Assembly (NCBI RefSeq): GCF_002283365.1
Contig: NZ_MQWD01000001.1
Location: forward strand, 129,948-193,947
Reading direction: 5' to 3'
Source: Rubrivirga marina
GTDB lineage: Bacteria; Bacteroidota; Rhodothermia; Rhodothermales; Rubricoccaceae
Length of the DNA stretch: 64,000 nt
Shown here: piece after piece, positions 34,727 to 43,204 of the stretch
How the letters are laid out: each line of letters begins with the position of its first letter
Position numbering within the stretch: position 1 is the first letter of the stretch
Position numbers and translations under genes: made by a program
Notes under the pieces: model-generated
Databases searched by the model: none
What the model was told of the DNA's origin: nothing
What the model saw: only the letters and a program-made list of their open reading frames with translations

Positions 34727-37321
34727 TCAGTCGGCGACGTCGACGGTCAACCGCTGGCGGACGTCGTCCGAGGCCGCGCCGACCTGGACCTCGACGCGGC
34801 CCGGCTCGACCGCCCACGCGTCCGCCTCGGGGTCCCAGTAGGCCACTTCACGAGCGGTGAGGGGGAACGTGACGGTCTGCGTCTCGCCCGGCGCGAGCGT
34901 GATCCGCCGGAAGCCGCGGAGCTCTTTGACCGGCCGCGCGACCGCCGAGGCGGGGACGGCCACGTAGAGCTGGACGACCTCGTCGCCCGTGACCGCGCCC
35001 GTGTTCGTCACGTCGACCGAGACCGTGATCGAGTCTTCGAGCGTGGGCGCACTGGCGCGGAGGTTCGCGTAGTCGAACGTCGTGTAGCTCAGGCCGTGGC
35101 CGAAGGCGTAGAGCGGGTCGCCCTCGAAGTAGCGGTACGTCCGCCCCGCCATGTCGTAGTCCTCGAACGGCGGGAGGTCGGCGGTCGAGCGGTAGAACGT
35201 GACGGGGAGCCGCCCGGCCGGGTTGTAGCGGCCCGTGAGCACGTCGGCGACGGCCGTGCCGCCGGCCTGGCCCGGGTACCACGCCTGGAGGATCGCGTCG
35301 ACGTTCTCGTCGGCCCACGGCATGGCGACGGCGCTGCCGGAGAGGCTCACGAACACGACCGGCTTTCCGGTCGCCACGAGCGCTTCGAGCAGGTCCTGCT
35401 GGAGCGCCGGGAGCTCGATCGCCAGCCGGTCGCCGCCGTCGAAGCCCGCGTAGTCGACCGGCATCTGCTCGCCCTCGAGCTGGGCCGAGATCCCGCCGAC
35501 GTAGACGACGGCGTCGGCCGCCTCGGCGAGCGCGAGGGCCTCGTCGACGCCCGAGGCGGGCGGCGGCGTGTTCCACTCGAACGAGACCGCCAGCGGCCCG
35601 TCGCCCTGGGTGTACTCGAGGCGGAGCGGGAGCTCGGCGTTGTCCGGCAGCCGCGTCGTGACGCGGACCTCCCGCATCTCGCCCTCTTGGCCGGCCGGCG
35701 CCGTCCACGAGTCGATGACGGCCTCGCCGTCGATCCACAGCCGGAACCCGCCGCGGCCTTTCACGACGAGCTCGTAGTCGCCGTCGAGCGTCGTCACGAG
35801 GTGGCCGTTCCACAGCGCCGAGGCGCCGCGCTCGGGGACGCCCGGCGGAAGCGCGCCGTACCGCTCGCGCGAGCCGACGTCGAAGTTGAGCGGCCGCTCG
35901 GTCCGCGTCGCCGCCGGCTCACCCGCGAGGTCCGGGTTGTCGAAGTACTCGCCGTGGAACCAGCCGAAGGCGATCGGCCGCACCTCCTGCGAGCGATCGG
36001 CGTACTCGACGCCGTGCGCGTAGGTCACCTCGACGCCGGCCGGCTCCAGCGCCGCCCGGAGCCCATCGAGCACGGTGACGGGCGCCGACGGGACGCCGTT
36101 GTAGTTGCCGACGAGGACCGGCACCGACGTCGCGCTCGGCCCGATGACCGCGACGCGGTTCAACTGCGACGGGTCGAGCGGGAGGACGCCGTCGTTTTTC
36201 AGCAGCACGAGGGACTCGCGGGCGGCCTGGAGTGCCAACTGGCCGTGCTCAGGCGCGTCGTTCAGGGAGGGGGCGATGGCGTTGAACGGCACCTGCTCCT
36301 CCGGGTCGAAGAACCCGAGGCGCACCATCGTGCGGAGGAGCGGCGCCAGCCCGGCGTCGATCTCCGCCTCCGTGACGAGCCCACGGCGCACGGCCTCGCG
36401 CAGGTTCCCCGACTCCCCGCCGCAGCGGACGTTCATGCCGGCCTTGAGCGCGAGGGCGTTCGCCTCGGCGCCGTCGGCGGCCACCCGGTACGTCTGATGG
36501 AGGTCGCCGACGGAGCCGCAGTCGGACGTCGTGTGGCCGTCGAAGCCCCATTCGTCCAGCAACCCGTAGAGGAGCGGGCTGATCGAGGCCGGGACGCCGT
36601 AGACCGCGTTGTAGGCCGGCATCACGATCTCGACGTCGGCCTCGCGCACGGCGGCCTCGAACGCCGGGAGGTACGTCTCGTAGAGGTCCCGCTCCGACGG
36701 CGACGCGTCGAAGTCGTGCCGGAGCGGCTCGGGGCCGCTGTGGACGGCGAAGTGCTTCGCACCGGCCGCCGCCAGCAGGTAGTCCGGGTGGTCGCCCTGG
36801 AGCCCACGGATAAAGGCGACGCCGAGGCGGGACGTCAGGTACGGGTCCTCGCCGTACGTCTCCTGCCCGCGCCCCCACCGCGGGTCCCGAAAGATGTTGA
36901 TGTTGGGCGACCAGAACGTGAGCCCGCGGAAGATCTGCCCCTCGAGCGGCGTGCCCTTGTAGCCGTTGAACTTCGCGCGCCCCTCGATCCCGATCACGCC
37001 GGCGATCTCCTCGTGCAGCGGCGCGTCCCACATCGCCGCGAGCCCGATGGCCTGGGGGAAGACGGTCGCGTGGCCCGCGTTCGCGACGCCGTGGAGGGCC
37101 TCGCTCCACCAGTCGTACCTGGGGAGGCCGAGCCGCGGGACGCCGGGCGTCGCGTTGCTCATCAGGTCCGTCTTCTCCTCCAGCGCCAACCGCGAGAGGA
37201 GGTCGTCGACGCGAGCGTCTTCGGCGAGATCAGGATCGCGGTACGGCTGCGCGCTGGCGGTCGCGACAAGCGCGAGGGCAAGCATCAGCGCTCGCACGGA
37301 GTGGCCAGAAACGGTGGTCAT
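34727..37321 (-). CDS. GH3 beta-xylosidase/beta-glucosidase with PA14 insert
   Basis: 864 residues with a signal peptide (VRALMLALALVATASAQ). The GH3 N-domain has GVPRLGLPRYDWWSEALHGV, NIFRDPRWGRGQETYGEDP, AKHFAVHSGPE and the nucleophile in TTSDCGSVGDL (Asp about 267); the SDC form is common in beta-xylosidases. A PA14 domain (GWFHGEYFDNPDLAGEPAAT, GFRLWIDGEAVIDSW) is inserted in the C-domain and a fibronectin-III-like domain ends the protein (VTNTGAVTGDEVVQLYVAVP). It would cleave xylobiose and short xylo- or gluco-oligosaccharides in the periplasm. The start of the downstream GH95 gene is 57 nt away and the stop of the upstream GH127 gene is 12 nt away, consistent with one transcript. Confidence 0.92.
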   Translation of the reverse strand: MTTVSGHSVRALMLALALVATASAQPYRDPDLAEDARVDDLLSRLALEEKTDLMSNATPGVPRLGLPRYDWWSEALHGVANAGHATVFPQAIGLAAMWDAPLHEEIAGVIGIEGRAKFNGYKGTPLEGQIFRGLTFWSPNINIFRDPRWGRGQETYGEDPYLTSRLGVAFIRGLQGDHPDYLLAAAGAKHFAVHSGPEPLRHDFDASPSERDLYETYLPAFEAAVREADVEIVMPAYNAVYGVPASISPLLYGLLDEWGFDGHTTSDCGSVGDLHQTYRVAADGAEANALALKAGMNVRCGGESGNLREAVRRGLVTEAEIDAGLAPLLRTMVRLGFFDPEEQVPFNAIAPSLNDAPEHGQLALQAARESLVLLKNDGVLPLDPSQLNRVAVIGPSATSVPVLVGNYNGVPSAPVTVLDGLRAALEPAGVEVTYAHGVEYADRSQEVRPIAFGWFHGEYFDNPDLAGEPAATRTERPLNFDVGSRERYGALPPGVPERGASALWNGHLVTTLDGDYELVVKGRGGFRLWIDGEAVIDSWTAPAGQEGEMREVRVTTRLPDNAELPLRLEYTQGDGPLAVSFEWNTPPPASGVDEALALAEAADAVVYVGGISAQLEGEQMPVDYAGFDGGDRLAIELPALQQDLLEALVATGKPVVFVSLSGSAVAMPWADENVDAILQAWYPGQAGGTAVADVLTGRYNPAGRLPVTFYRSTADLPPFEDYDMAGRTYRYFEGDPLYAFGHGLSYTTFDYANLRASAPTLEDSITVSVDVTNTGAVTGDEVVQLYVAVPASAVARPVKELRGFRRITLAPGETQTVTFPLTAREVAYWDPEADAWAVEPGRVEVQVGAASDDVRQRLTVDVAD

Positions 37322-37333
37322 GGTGGGGGCGAG

Positions 37334-39784
37334 CTAGTCGGCTTCGAGGATTCGGACGTCGAACACACCGCCGGCCATCGAGCCAGGGTGGGCTTGGAAG
37401 CGCGTCACGAGGACGCCGTCGCTCCGCCGCGCCTCGTCCGGGATTGGGTAGTCGACGTGGAAGAAGGCGTCGGGGTGGCCCGTCGAGGTCACCGTCTCGA
37501 TCCGGACGTCGTTGATGAGGATGTCGAACGTCCGGCCGCTGTCGCCGCCGGAGTAGGTCACGCGGAGGACGGCCGCCTCGGCCTCGGGGTCGGCGAACTC
37601 GTAGCTGAACCAGCCTGAGGCGTGGCGCCAGTAGCCGCCTCGGAAGTAGCCCGACTCGGTCCCTTCGCCCGCGAAGTTGTGCTCGACCTCCGGCTGCTGC
37701 TGGCCCGGCGTCACCTGGTCGACCGTCCGCGCGTCCAGCAGCTCTTGCTCGCGCGCCGCCGCGGCGATCGAGTCGAGGCGGGCCTGGTACTCGGCCTCCG
37801 TCGCCTGCGGCCAGTAGATCACGTAGCGCGAGTCGTGGAGCCGGAAGAACGGGATGAGCGTGAGGGTCTCGTCGGTCCCGCGGAGGCCATCGGGCGCGCG
37901 GAACGTGAGCGGCTCGCCCGCGACCGGCTCGAGGCCCGCGAGGAACGCGTCCGTGTCGCCGACGAACACGGGGGCGGCCGTCGGCGGGCAGAGGGCGCCC
38001 TGCGCGACGTGGCCCATCCGGGAGCCATCGGCCTTGTACTCGAGCCGCTCGCCCTCGAACGGGTCGGTCTTGGCCGCCAACACGACGGGCCCGTGGAGCA
38101 CCGCGTAGTGGCTCGACCCATCGGGCAGCGCCTCCAGCCGCGTGGTCATCGGGAGCGTGACCGTGACCCGGTCGCCCGCCGCCCACACGCGCTCGACGCG
38201 GACGAACCCGCCCGCCTCGGCCCCTCGGCTCCGCTCAGGGGACCCGCCGAGGTCGACCGACTCGCCGTTGACGGCGACGCGCATCGCACCCTCGGTCCAC
38301 GCCGGCCGACGGAGGTTCAGGGCGAAGTGGCCGCCCGCCTCGACCGCGATCGTCACCTCCTCGGCGTCCGGGAAGCGCGTGTCGAGGCGGAGCCGCACCC
38401 CGCGCTCGGCCCAGTCCAGCGTCGAGGGGATGAACAGGTTGACGAAGAGGTCGTCGCCGCGGTGGGCGTAGATCATCTCGCCGTACTTCGCGTGGTTCTC
38501 GATGCCCGAGCCCACGCAGCACCACATCGCGAGGTCGGGCTGCGAGTAGACGCGGTAGTGGCTGGGCCGCATCGGCGTGAAGTAGACGAGGCCGCCCGTC
38601 TCCGGGTGCTGCGAGCCGAGGATGTGGTTGTACAGCGCCCGCTCGTAGTAGTCGAGGTACCGGGCCTGGGGGTCCGACTCGAACAGCAGCTTCGTCAGCC
38701 GGAGCATGTTGTACGTGTTGCACGTCTCGACGCCCTCCGGCTCGGTCACCATCGACGAGAAGTCGTCGGCCGGGTGGAAGTGCTCGGCCACGCTGTTCCC
38801 TCCGATGGCGATCGTCCGCTCGCCCACGACCGTGTTCCAGAAGAAGGCCGCCGCGGCGGCCCAGCCGTCGTAGCCCGCGACGCCGTGCTGGCGGGCCACG
38901 TCGGCGACGCGCTGGAAGCCGATGACCTTCGGGATCTGTGTGTTCGCGTGGAGGCCCGTGAGGCGGTCCTCGTTCGCCTCCAGCGGGTCGAGGATCGCGC
39001 GGTGCGAGAAGCGGTCGGCGAGGCCGAGGTACCGGTCGTCGCCGGTCAGCGCGGCCGCGTCGGCGAACACCTCGTTCAGCCCGCCGTGCTCGGAGACGAG
39101 CATCTGCTGGACCTCGGCGTCGCTCAGGCCGCCGACGAGCGCGAGCGCCCAGTCAGCGAGGGCGACGAATAGGGGCCGGGCCGCCTCGACGCCGCCGTGG
39201 ACGTACGCGTCGCGAAGCCCGGCGTACGTCTTGTGGATGTTATAGAGCGGGACCCACCGGTCGTTCAGCCCGAAGTTGGTCTCACGGATGTCGCCGGCCG
39301 CGACCTCGGCCCACATCGCCTGGCCGTCCGGCAACCCCGCGAGGTACCCGGTCCCGATCGCGTCCTGCGCCCGTTTCAGCTCCGAGACCATGTAGTCCAG
39401 CCGCTCTCGCAACCCCGTATCACCGGTGGAGGCCACCATGAACGCGAGCGCGCTGAGGTAGTGGCCCCCGATGTGGCCGTCGAGGCCGGTCGACTCCCAG
39501 TTGCCGTACGGCTCCGCCTTCGGCTCCAGTCCGGCTTCGCGGAGGTACGGCGCGAGGAGCCGGTCGGGCTCCATCGCCAGGAGGTACTGCCGGTCGAGGT
39601 CCTGGGCCCGCTGGAACGGACCGTCGAGCAGGCGAACGTGGGTGAGCGGGAACGCCTCGACGGGCCCCTCCTGCGCACGCACCGAGGCGACGAGGGTGAG
39701 GCCCGCGAGGGCGAAGGCGGCGAGACGGGGCGTCCACATGGTGCGAGGGGCGATGCGAGCGGAGAGCGGACGAACAGAGGTCAT
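37334..39784 (-). CDS. GH127/GH146-type beta-L-arabinofuranosidase
   Basis: 816 residues from the ATG at 39784, which overlaps the stop of the upstream GH30 gene (ATGA); a second ATG at 39739 gives a shorter leader (MWTPRLAAFALAGL) and may be the real start. The (alpha/alpha)6 barrel shows the cysteine site of this family: GVETCNTYNML (Cys about 355 beside a Glu) and MWCCVGSGIENHAKYG (Cys about 422 and 423), which bind zinc and provide the Cys nucleophile in HypBA1-like enzymes. C-terminal beta domains follow (FFRLHDSRYVIYWPQ, GWFSYEFADPEAEAAVLRVT). GH127 and GH146 cannot be separated here. It would release beta-L-arabinofuranose from arabinan-, arabinoxylan- or extensin-type side chains. Confidence 0.88.
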   Translation of the reverse strand: MTSVRPLSARIAPRTMWTPRLAAFALAGLTLVASVRAQEGPVEAFPLTHVRLLDGPFQRAQDLDRQYLLAMEPDRLLAPYLREAGLEPKAEPYGNWESTGLDGHIGGHYLSALAFMVASTGDTGLRERLDYMVSELKRAQDAIGTGYLAGLPDGQAMWAEVAAGDIRETNFGLNDRWVPLYNIHKTYAGLRDAYVHGGVEAARPLFVALADWALALVGGLSDAEVQQMLVSEHGGLNEVFADAAALTGDDRYLGLADRFSHRAILDPLEANEDRLTGLHANTQIPKVIGFQRVADVARQHGVAGYDGWAAAAAFFWNTVVGERTIAIGGNSVAEHFHPADDFSSMVTEPEGVETCNTYNMLRLTKLLFESDPQARYLDYYERALYNHILGSQHPETGGLVYFTPMRPSHYRVYSQPDLAMWCCVGSGIENHAKYGEMIYAHRGDDLFVNLFIPSTLDWAERGVRLRLDTRFPDAEEVTIAVEAGGHFALNLRRPAWTEGAMRVAVNGESVDLGGSPERSRGAEAGGFVRVERVWAAGDRVTVTLPMTTRLEALPDGSSHYAVLHGPVVLAAKTDPFEGERLEYKADGSRMGHVAQGALCPPTAAPVFVGDTDAFLAGLEPVAGEPLTFRAPDGLRGTDETLTLIPFFRLHDSRYVIYWPQATEAEYQARLDSIAAAAREQELLDARTVDQVTPGQQQPEVEHNFAGEGTESGYFRGGYWRHASGWFSYEFADPEAEAAVLRVTYSGGDSGRTFDILINDVRIETVTSTGHPDAFFHVDYPIPDEARRSDGVLVTRFQAHPGSMAGGVFDVRILEAD

Positions 39785-41331
39785 CGGGCGACGACCATCG
39801 GGCGGGTCACCACCTCTCCGTCCGCGTTCAGACGCGTCAGGTAGAGGCCCGGCGGCAAGCCGGACACGTCGACCACGGCGTCGTGCGTCCCGGCCGGCCG
39901 GACGCCGTCTATGAGCGTCGCGACCTCGCGGCCGAGCGCGTCGATCACGGACAGCCGGACGGGCCCGGCGCCCGCGAGGGTGAAGGCGACGGTCGCCGTG
40001 TGGGCGGCCGGGTTCGGGTAGACCGCCCTGAAGGTCGGACCGTCGGGTGCGCCCGCCTCGGTCGCCACGCCGGCGAGGTCGCCGACGAACGTGGTCGCGC
40101 TCGACGGGCCCAGCGTCACGGCGAGCGCGCCGCCCGACGCCGCGACGTCGGCGAGGCGGACGGCGTCCTGCGTCTCGCTCGTGACGGTGCGACGGAACGT
40201 CCCGGCCGTTCCGCCCTCCAGCGAGAACGAGACGTCCCGCGCCGTGTCGGTCCGGTTGATCGCGACGATCACCAGCTCCCCGTCCCCGGCGTAGGCCGTC
40301 GCGGTGACGCTCGAGAACCGGGTCGGCCGGTCGGTGTGGAGGCGGACGAAGCCGGGGCGGACGAACCGCGCGAACTGGGACATGACGTGCCCCTTCTTGG
40401 TCACCTCCCCCTTGGCGCTGTAGGGGTCGTCGGGGCTCGTCGCACTCGTCTCCCCGTCCGCGATCGGCCCGTAGTAGCGGACGACGTACCACCAGACGTA
40501 GGCGTTCACCCCCGCGAACATGACGTCCTGGATCTCCTCCCCCACCTCCAGCGCGAGCGGCCAGACATCCGCCGACCGGCGACTCTCCGTCAGGTGCTCG
40601 GTCATCCAGAGGTCCTTGCCCTTCTCCTTCGCGAGGGGGTACGGCTCGAGCCCGGAGCCGTAGATGTGCCCGCCGACGATGTCGAGGTTCGCCGCCGCCT
40701 CGGGGTCGTTGAGGGTCGGGTCCGACCAGTCGTGATCGAAGTGGAACGACTCCGGGGCGATGACGCGCGTCCCGATGGCGCCGGCGCTCTCGGCCATGAA
40801 CCGGCGGATCTCCTCCGGCGTCCAGTCGCACGACTCGTACGAGACCTGGATGTCGGGCTCGTTCTGGACCGAGACGGCGTAGATCTCGACCCCGTTCGAC
40901 GCCATGTAGTCGACGAAGGCGTCGAGGTGGGCGGCGTAGGCGTCGTATCGGTCGTCGCGGAGCCGGCCGCCGATGGGACTGCCGTTGGTCTTCATCTCGG
41001 CCGGCGGCGTCCACGGCGACGCGATGATCGTCGCCCCCATCGCTTGGGCCGCCTGCGCCGACGGAACGCTGGCAGCCCAGTCGCTCGGCTCGGGCGCGAT
41101 GCGGAGGCGGAGGATCGAGAAGCCGAGCTCGCCGTCGCCCGTCCCGAACGCCGTCTGGACCTCGGCCTCGGTCATGTCCGGCCGCCACCCCACGATGTTG
41201 GCCGCGCCGAAGCCGCGGACGACCTGCGCCGTGCTGTCGAGGTGGATGCGGAGGGCCTCCTGCGCACGCGGTGCCCGCGCGGTCAGCGTCGTGACCGCGA
41301 TGAGCGCGAGGATCTGGAGGAGCGAGCGCAT
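39781..41331 (-). CDS. GH30 endo-xylanase (glucuronoxylanase-like) with T9SS tail
   Basis: 516 residues, signal peptide ending RAPRAQ. The acid/base is in YAVSVQNEPD (Glu about 158) and the nucleophile in DLWMTEHLTE (Glu about 245); the spacing of 87 residues matches subfamily 8 glucuronoxylanases. FGAANIVGW and WTPPAEMKTNG are further GH30 features. The loop that contacts the methylglucuronic acid branch reads WWYVVRYYGPIADG, with Val where many GH30_8 enzymes have Arg, so dependence on glucuronic acid may be altered. The C-terminus is a T9SS domain (LGREVATLIDGVRPAGTH, ending MVVAR), so it is exported with GH10 as a surface or secreted depolymerase. It lies 11 nt downstream of the GH51 gene. 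Confidence 0.88.
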   Translation of the reverse strand: MRSLLQILALIAVTTLTARAPRAQEALRIHLDSTAQVVRGFGAANIVGWRPDMTEAEVQTAFGTGDGELGFSILRLRIAPEPSDWAASVPSAQAAQAMGATIIASPWTPPAEMKTNGSPIGGRLRDDRYDAYAAHLDAFVDYMASNGVEIYAVSVQNEPDIQVSYESCDWTPEEIRRFMAESAGAIGTRVIAPESFHFDHDWSDPTLNDPEAAANLDIVGGHIYGSGLEPYPLAKEKGKDLWMTEHLTESRRSADVWPLALEVGEEIQDVMFAGVNAYVWWYVVRYYGPIADGETSATSPDDPYSAKGEVTKKGHVMSQFARFVRPGFVRLHTDRPTRFSSVTATAYAGDGELVIVAINRTDTARDVSFSLEGGTAGTFRRTVTSETQDAVRLADVAASGGALAVTLGPSSATTFVGDLAGVATEAGAPDGPTFRAVYPNPAAHTATVAFTLAGAGPVRLSVIDALGREVATLIDGVRPAGTHDAVVDVSGLPPGLYLTRLNADGEVVTRPMVVAR

Positions 41332-41342
41332 TCGAGCGTGGG

Positions 41343-42917
41343 CTACTGGAGGTCGAGGGCGACGACGGACATCGGCGGGAGCGTGACCGTGAGCGTCTGG
41401 CCATCGAGGCGGACACCACCGAACGGGGCCGGGACCACGACGTCCGGGTCCTCGAACGTGTTGTGGGCCGTCATCTCGCTCGCGGTGAGCACGCGGCCGG
41501 AAACGCGCGAGAGGCGGCCGCCGCGCATCTCGGCCGAGACGGTCCGCGCCCGGTGCGGGTCGAGATTCGTCAGCGTCACGTGGACGTGGCCCGTCTCGTC
41601 GCGCGAGGCCGTCGCGCTGACGGCCGGGACGGACTGGCCGCCAAACGCGTACGTCCCCGCGTCGAGCGTGAACGGAAGCCGCTCAGCGTCCTGGTGCGCC
41701 TTGTAGAAGTCGAACACGTGATACGTCGGCGTCTTGACGACGCGCTCGCCGTCGACGAGGAGCATCGCCTGGAGCACGTTGATCGTCTGCGCGATGTTCG
41801 CCATCTTGACCCGCTCGGCGTGGCGGGCGAACACGTCGAGCGTGACCGAGGCCACGAGCGCGTCGCGGAGCGCGTTCTGCTGGTAGAGGAAGCCCGGCGT
41901 GCTCCCCTCCTCGGGTGCGTGCCACATGCCCCACTCGCCGACGATGAGCCACACCCGGCCCTGCGGGTCGTACCGGTCCATGATGGCGGAGACGCGGCGG
42001 ATGTGGCCGTCCATCTCGAGCGCCCGCGCGAACGCGCCGACCCATCGGTCCTCGCCGAACTCCGTCGCCCGCGTCCGGTCGTCCCAGTCGCCGACGATGG
42101 TGTAGAAGTGCATGTCGAGCCCGTCGATCATGCGCCCGGCGTCGCGCATGACCGCCTCGGTCCACTCGGGGACGTCCCGGTTGATCGTGGCGTCGGGCCC
42201 GGTCGCGATCCGGAACGGGCGGACGTCGCCGTAGCCGTGGAGGAACGTGGCGTAGCGCTTGTAGAGGTCGGCGTAGTGCTCGGGCGACATGTTGCCGCCG
42301 CACCCCCAGCTCTCGTTCCCGACGCCCCAGAACCGAACGCCCCAGGGCTCCGGGTGCCCGTTCTCGGCGCGGAGGTCGGCCATCGGGCTCGGGCCGGGGT
42401 GGTTCACGTACTGCCACCAGTCGGCCATTTCGCGGACCGTCCCGCTGCCCACGTTGCCGACCACGATGGGCTCAGCGCCGAGGGCCTCCGCGAGCGCCAC
42501 GAACTCGTGGGTGCCCACCCCGTTGTCCTCCGTCACCCCGCCCCACAGCGTGTTGACGATCGTCGGCCGCTCGCGGGCCGGCCCGACGCCGTCGCGCCAG
42601 TGGTAGACGTCGGCGAAACAGCCCCCGGGCCAGCGGACGTTGGGCGGGTCGAGTGCGCGCATGGCCTCCACGACGGGCGCATTGAGCTCCCACCCGTCGG
42701 CGCCCTCGGTCCAGAAGCCGCCGTAAATCCCGCGTCCGAGGTGCTCGGCGAAGTGGCCGAAGAGGTGCCGGTTGATCGTCGGGCCCTCCGCGTCGAGCGT
42801 GAGGACCATCCGGTGCGCCGCGTCTTGCGCGCTGGCGCCGACGGCCAGCGCCGCGAGCAAGACCAGCCCGAACAGCCGCCCGAGGCGGGCGGACTGGACG
42901 GGACGCTCGGGACTCAC
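41343..42917 (-). CDS. GH51 alpha-L-arabinofuranosidase (copy 1)
   Basis: 524 residues from a GTG at 42917, chosen because it gives a normal signal peptide (SPERPVQSARLGRLFGLVLL, ending GASAQ). In-frame ATGs at 42998 and 43064 would add a long charged N-terminus, and the latter lies in the operator. GH51 features: NRHLFGHFAEHLGRGIYGGF, NVRWPGGCFADVYHWRDGVG, acid/base in FWGVGNESWGCGG (about 202) and nucleophile in LIVGEWGMWHA (about 328). It removes alpha-L-arabinofuranose from arabinoxylan or arabinan and is probably periplasmic since no T9SS tail is present. First gene of the minus operon GH51-GH30-GH127-GH3-GH95; a similar copy lies at 45546. Confidence 0.88.
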   Translation of the reverse strand: MSPERPVQSARLGRLFGLVLLAALAVGASAQDAAHRMVLTLDAEGPTINRHLFGHFAEHLGRGIYGGFWTEGADGWELNAPVVEAMRALDPPNVRWPGGCFADVYHWRDGVGPARERPTIVNTLWGGVTEDNGVGTHEFVALAEALGAEPIVVGNVGSGTVREMADWWQYVNHPGPSPMADLRAENGHPEPWGVRFWGVGNESWGCGGNMSPEHYADLYKRYATFLHGYGDVRPFRIATGPDATINRDVPEWTEAVMRDAGRMIDGLDMHFYTIVGDWDDRTRATEFGEDRWVGAFARALEMDGHIRRVSAIMDRYDPQGRVWLIVGEWGMWHAPEEGSTPGFLYQQNALRDALVASVTLDVFARHAERVKMANIAQTINVLQAMLLVDGERVVKTPTYHVFDFYKAHQDAERLPFTLDAGTYAFGGQSVPAVSATASRDETGHVHVTLTNLDPHRARTVSAEMRGGRLSRVSGRVLTASEMTAHNTFEDPDVVVPAPFGGVRLDGQTLTVTLPPMSVVALDLQ

Positions 42918-43040
42918 CGAGCCTCGGGGATCGAGGCGATGCCCGGAAGGGCTTCGGAACGGTGCCCTGGGAGGGTGGGCGAGACGGCGGCGGGTCATCG
43001 CGGCCGGCACGGGAACGCACATACGGTTTGATTGCGGCGT

Positions 43041-43064
43041 TTGAAACGTATCAATATATTTCAA
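43041..43064. promoter_or_regulatory. Conserved 24-bp operator/promoter element, copy B
   Basis: Reads TTGAAACGTATCAATATA on the plus strand and ends TTTCAA, differing at one position from the element at 21214-21237 in the opposite orientation. It contains the CG-centred palindrome TTGAAACGTATCAA and a TATATTTC box resembling the Bacteroidota -7 element. It lies between the divergent GH51 (minus) and GH43 (plus) genes, 141 nt before the plus start, in the only A/T-rich patch of this intergenic region. Confidence 0.75.
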
Positions 43065-43204
43065 GCCGATCGCATCAGCCGCGTGGTCCCGACCCCGAAG
43101 TCTCGCCCGAGGCGGCCCGGCACAGTATCTCCGGCACCGCTTCCGCCCCGCCCCGCGGTCCGACCCCGCTCGACCTCTCGGCCCCCCGCTTTTCTTCCCC
43201 CGCC

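Noticed and set aside
34121-37618. 1165-codon plus frame opposite the GH95 and GH3 genes
   Set aside because: Covers two genes with well conserved catalytic motifs on the minus strand; no recognisable domain of its own.
41343-43064. GH51 start at 43064 (MKYIDTFQT)
   Set aside because: These codons are the translated operator element, which is also found in noncoding DNA at 21214-21237; the signal peptide begins much later.
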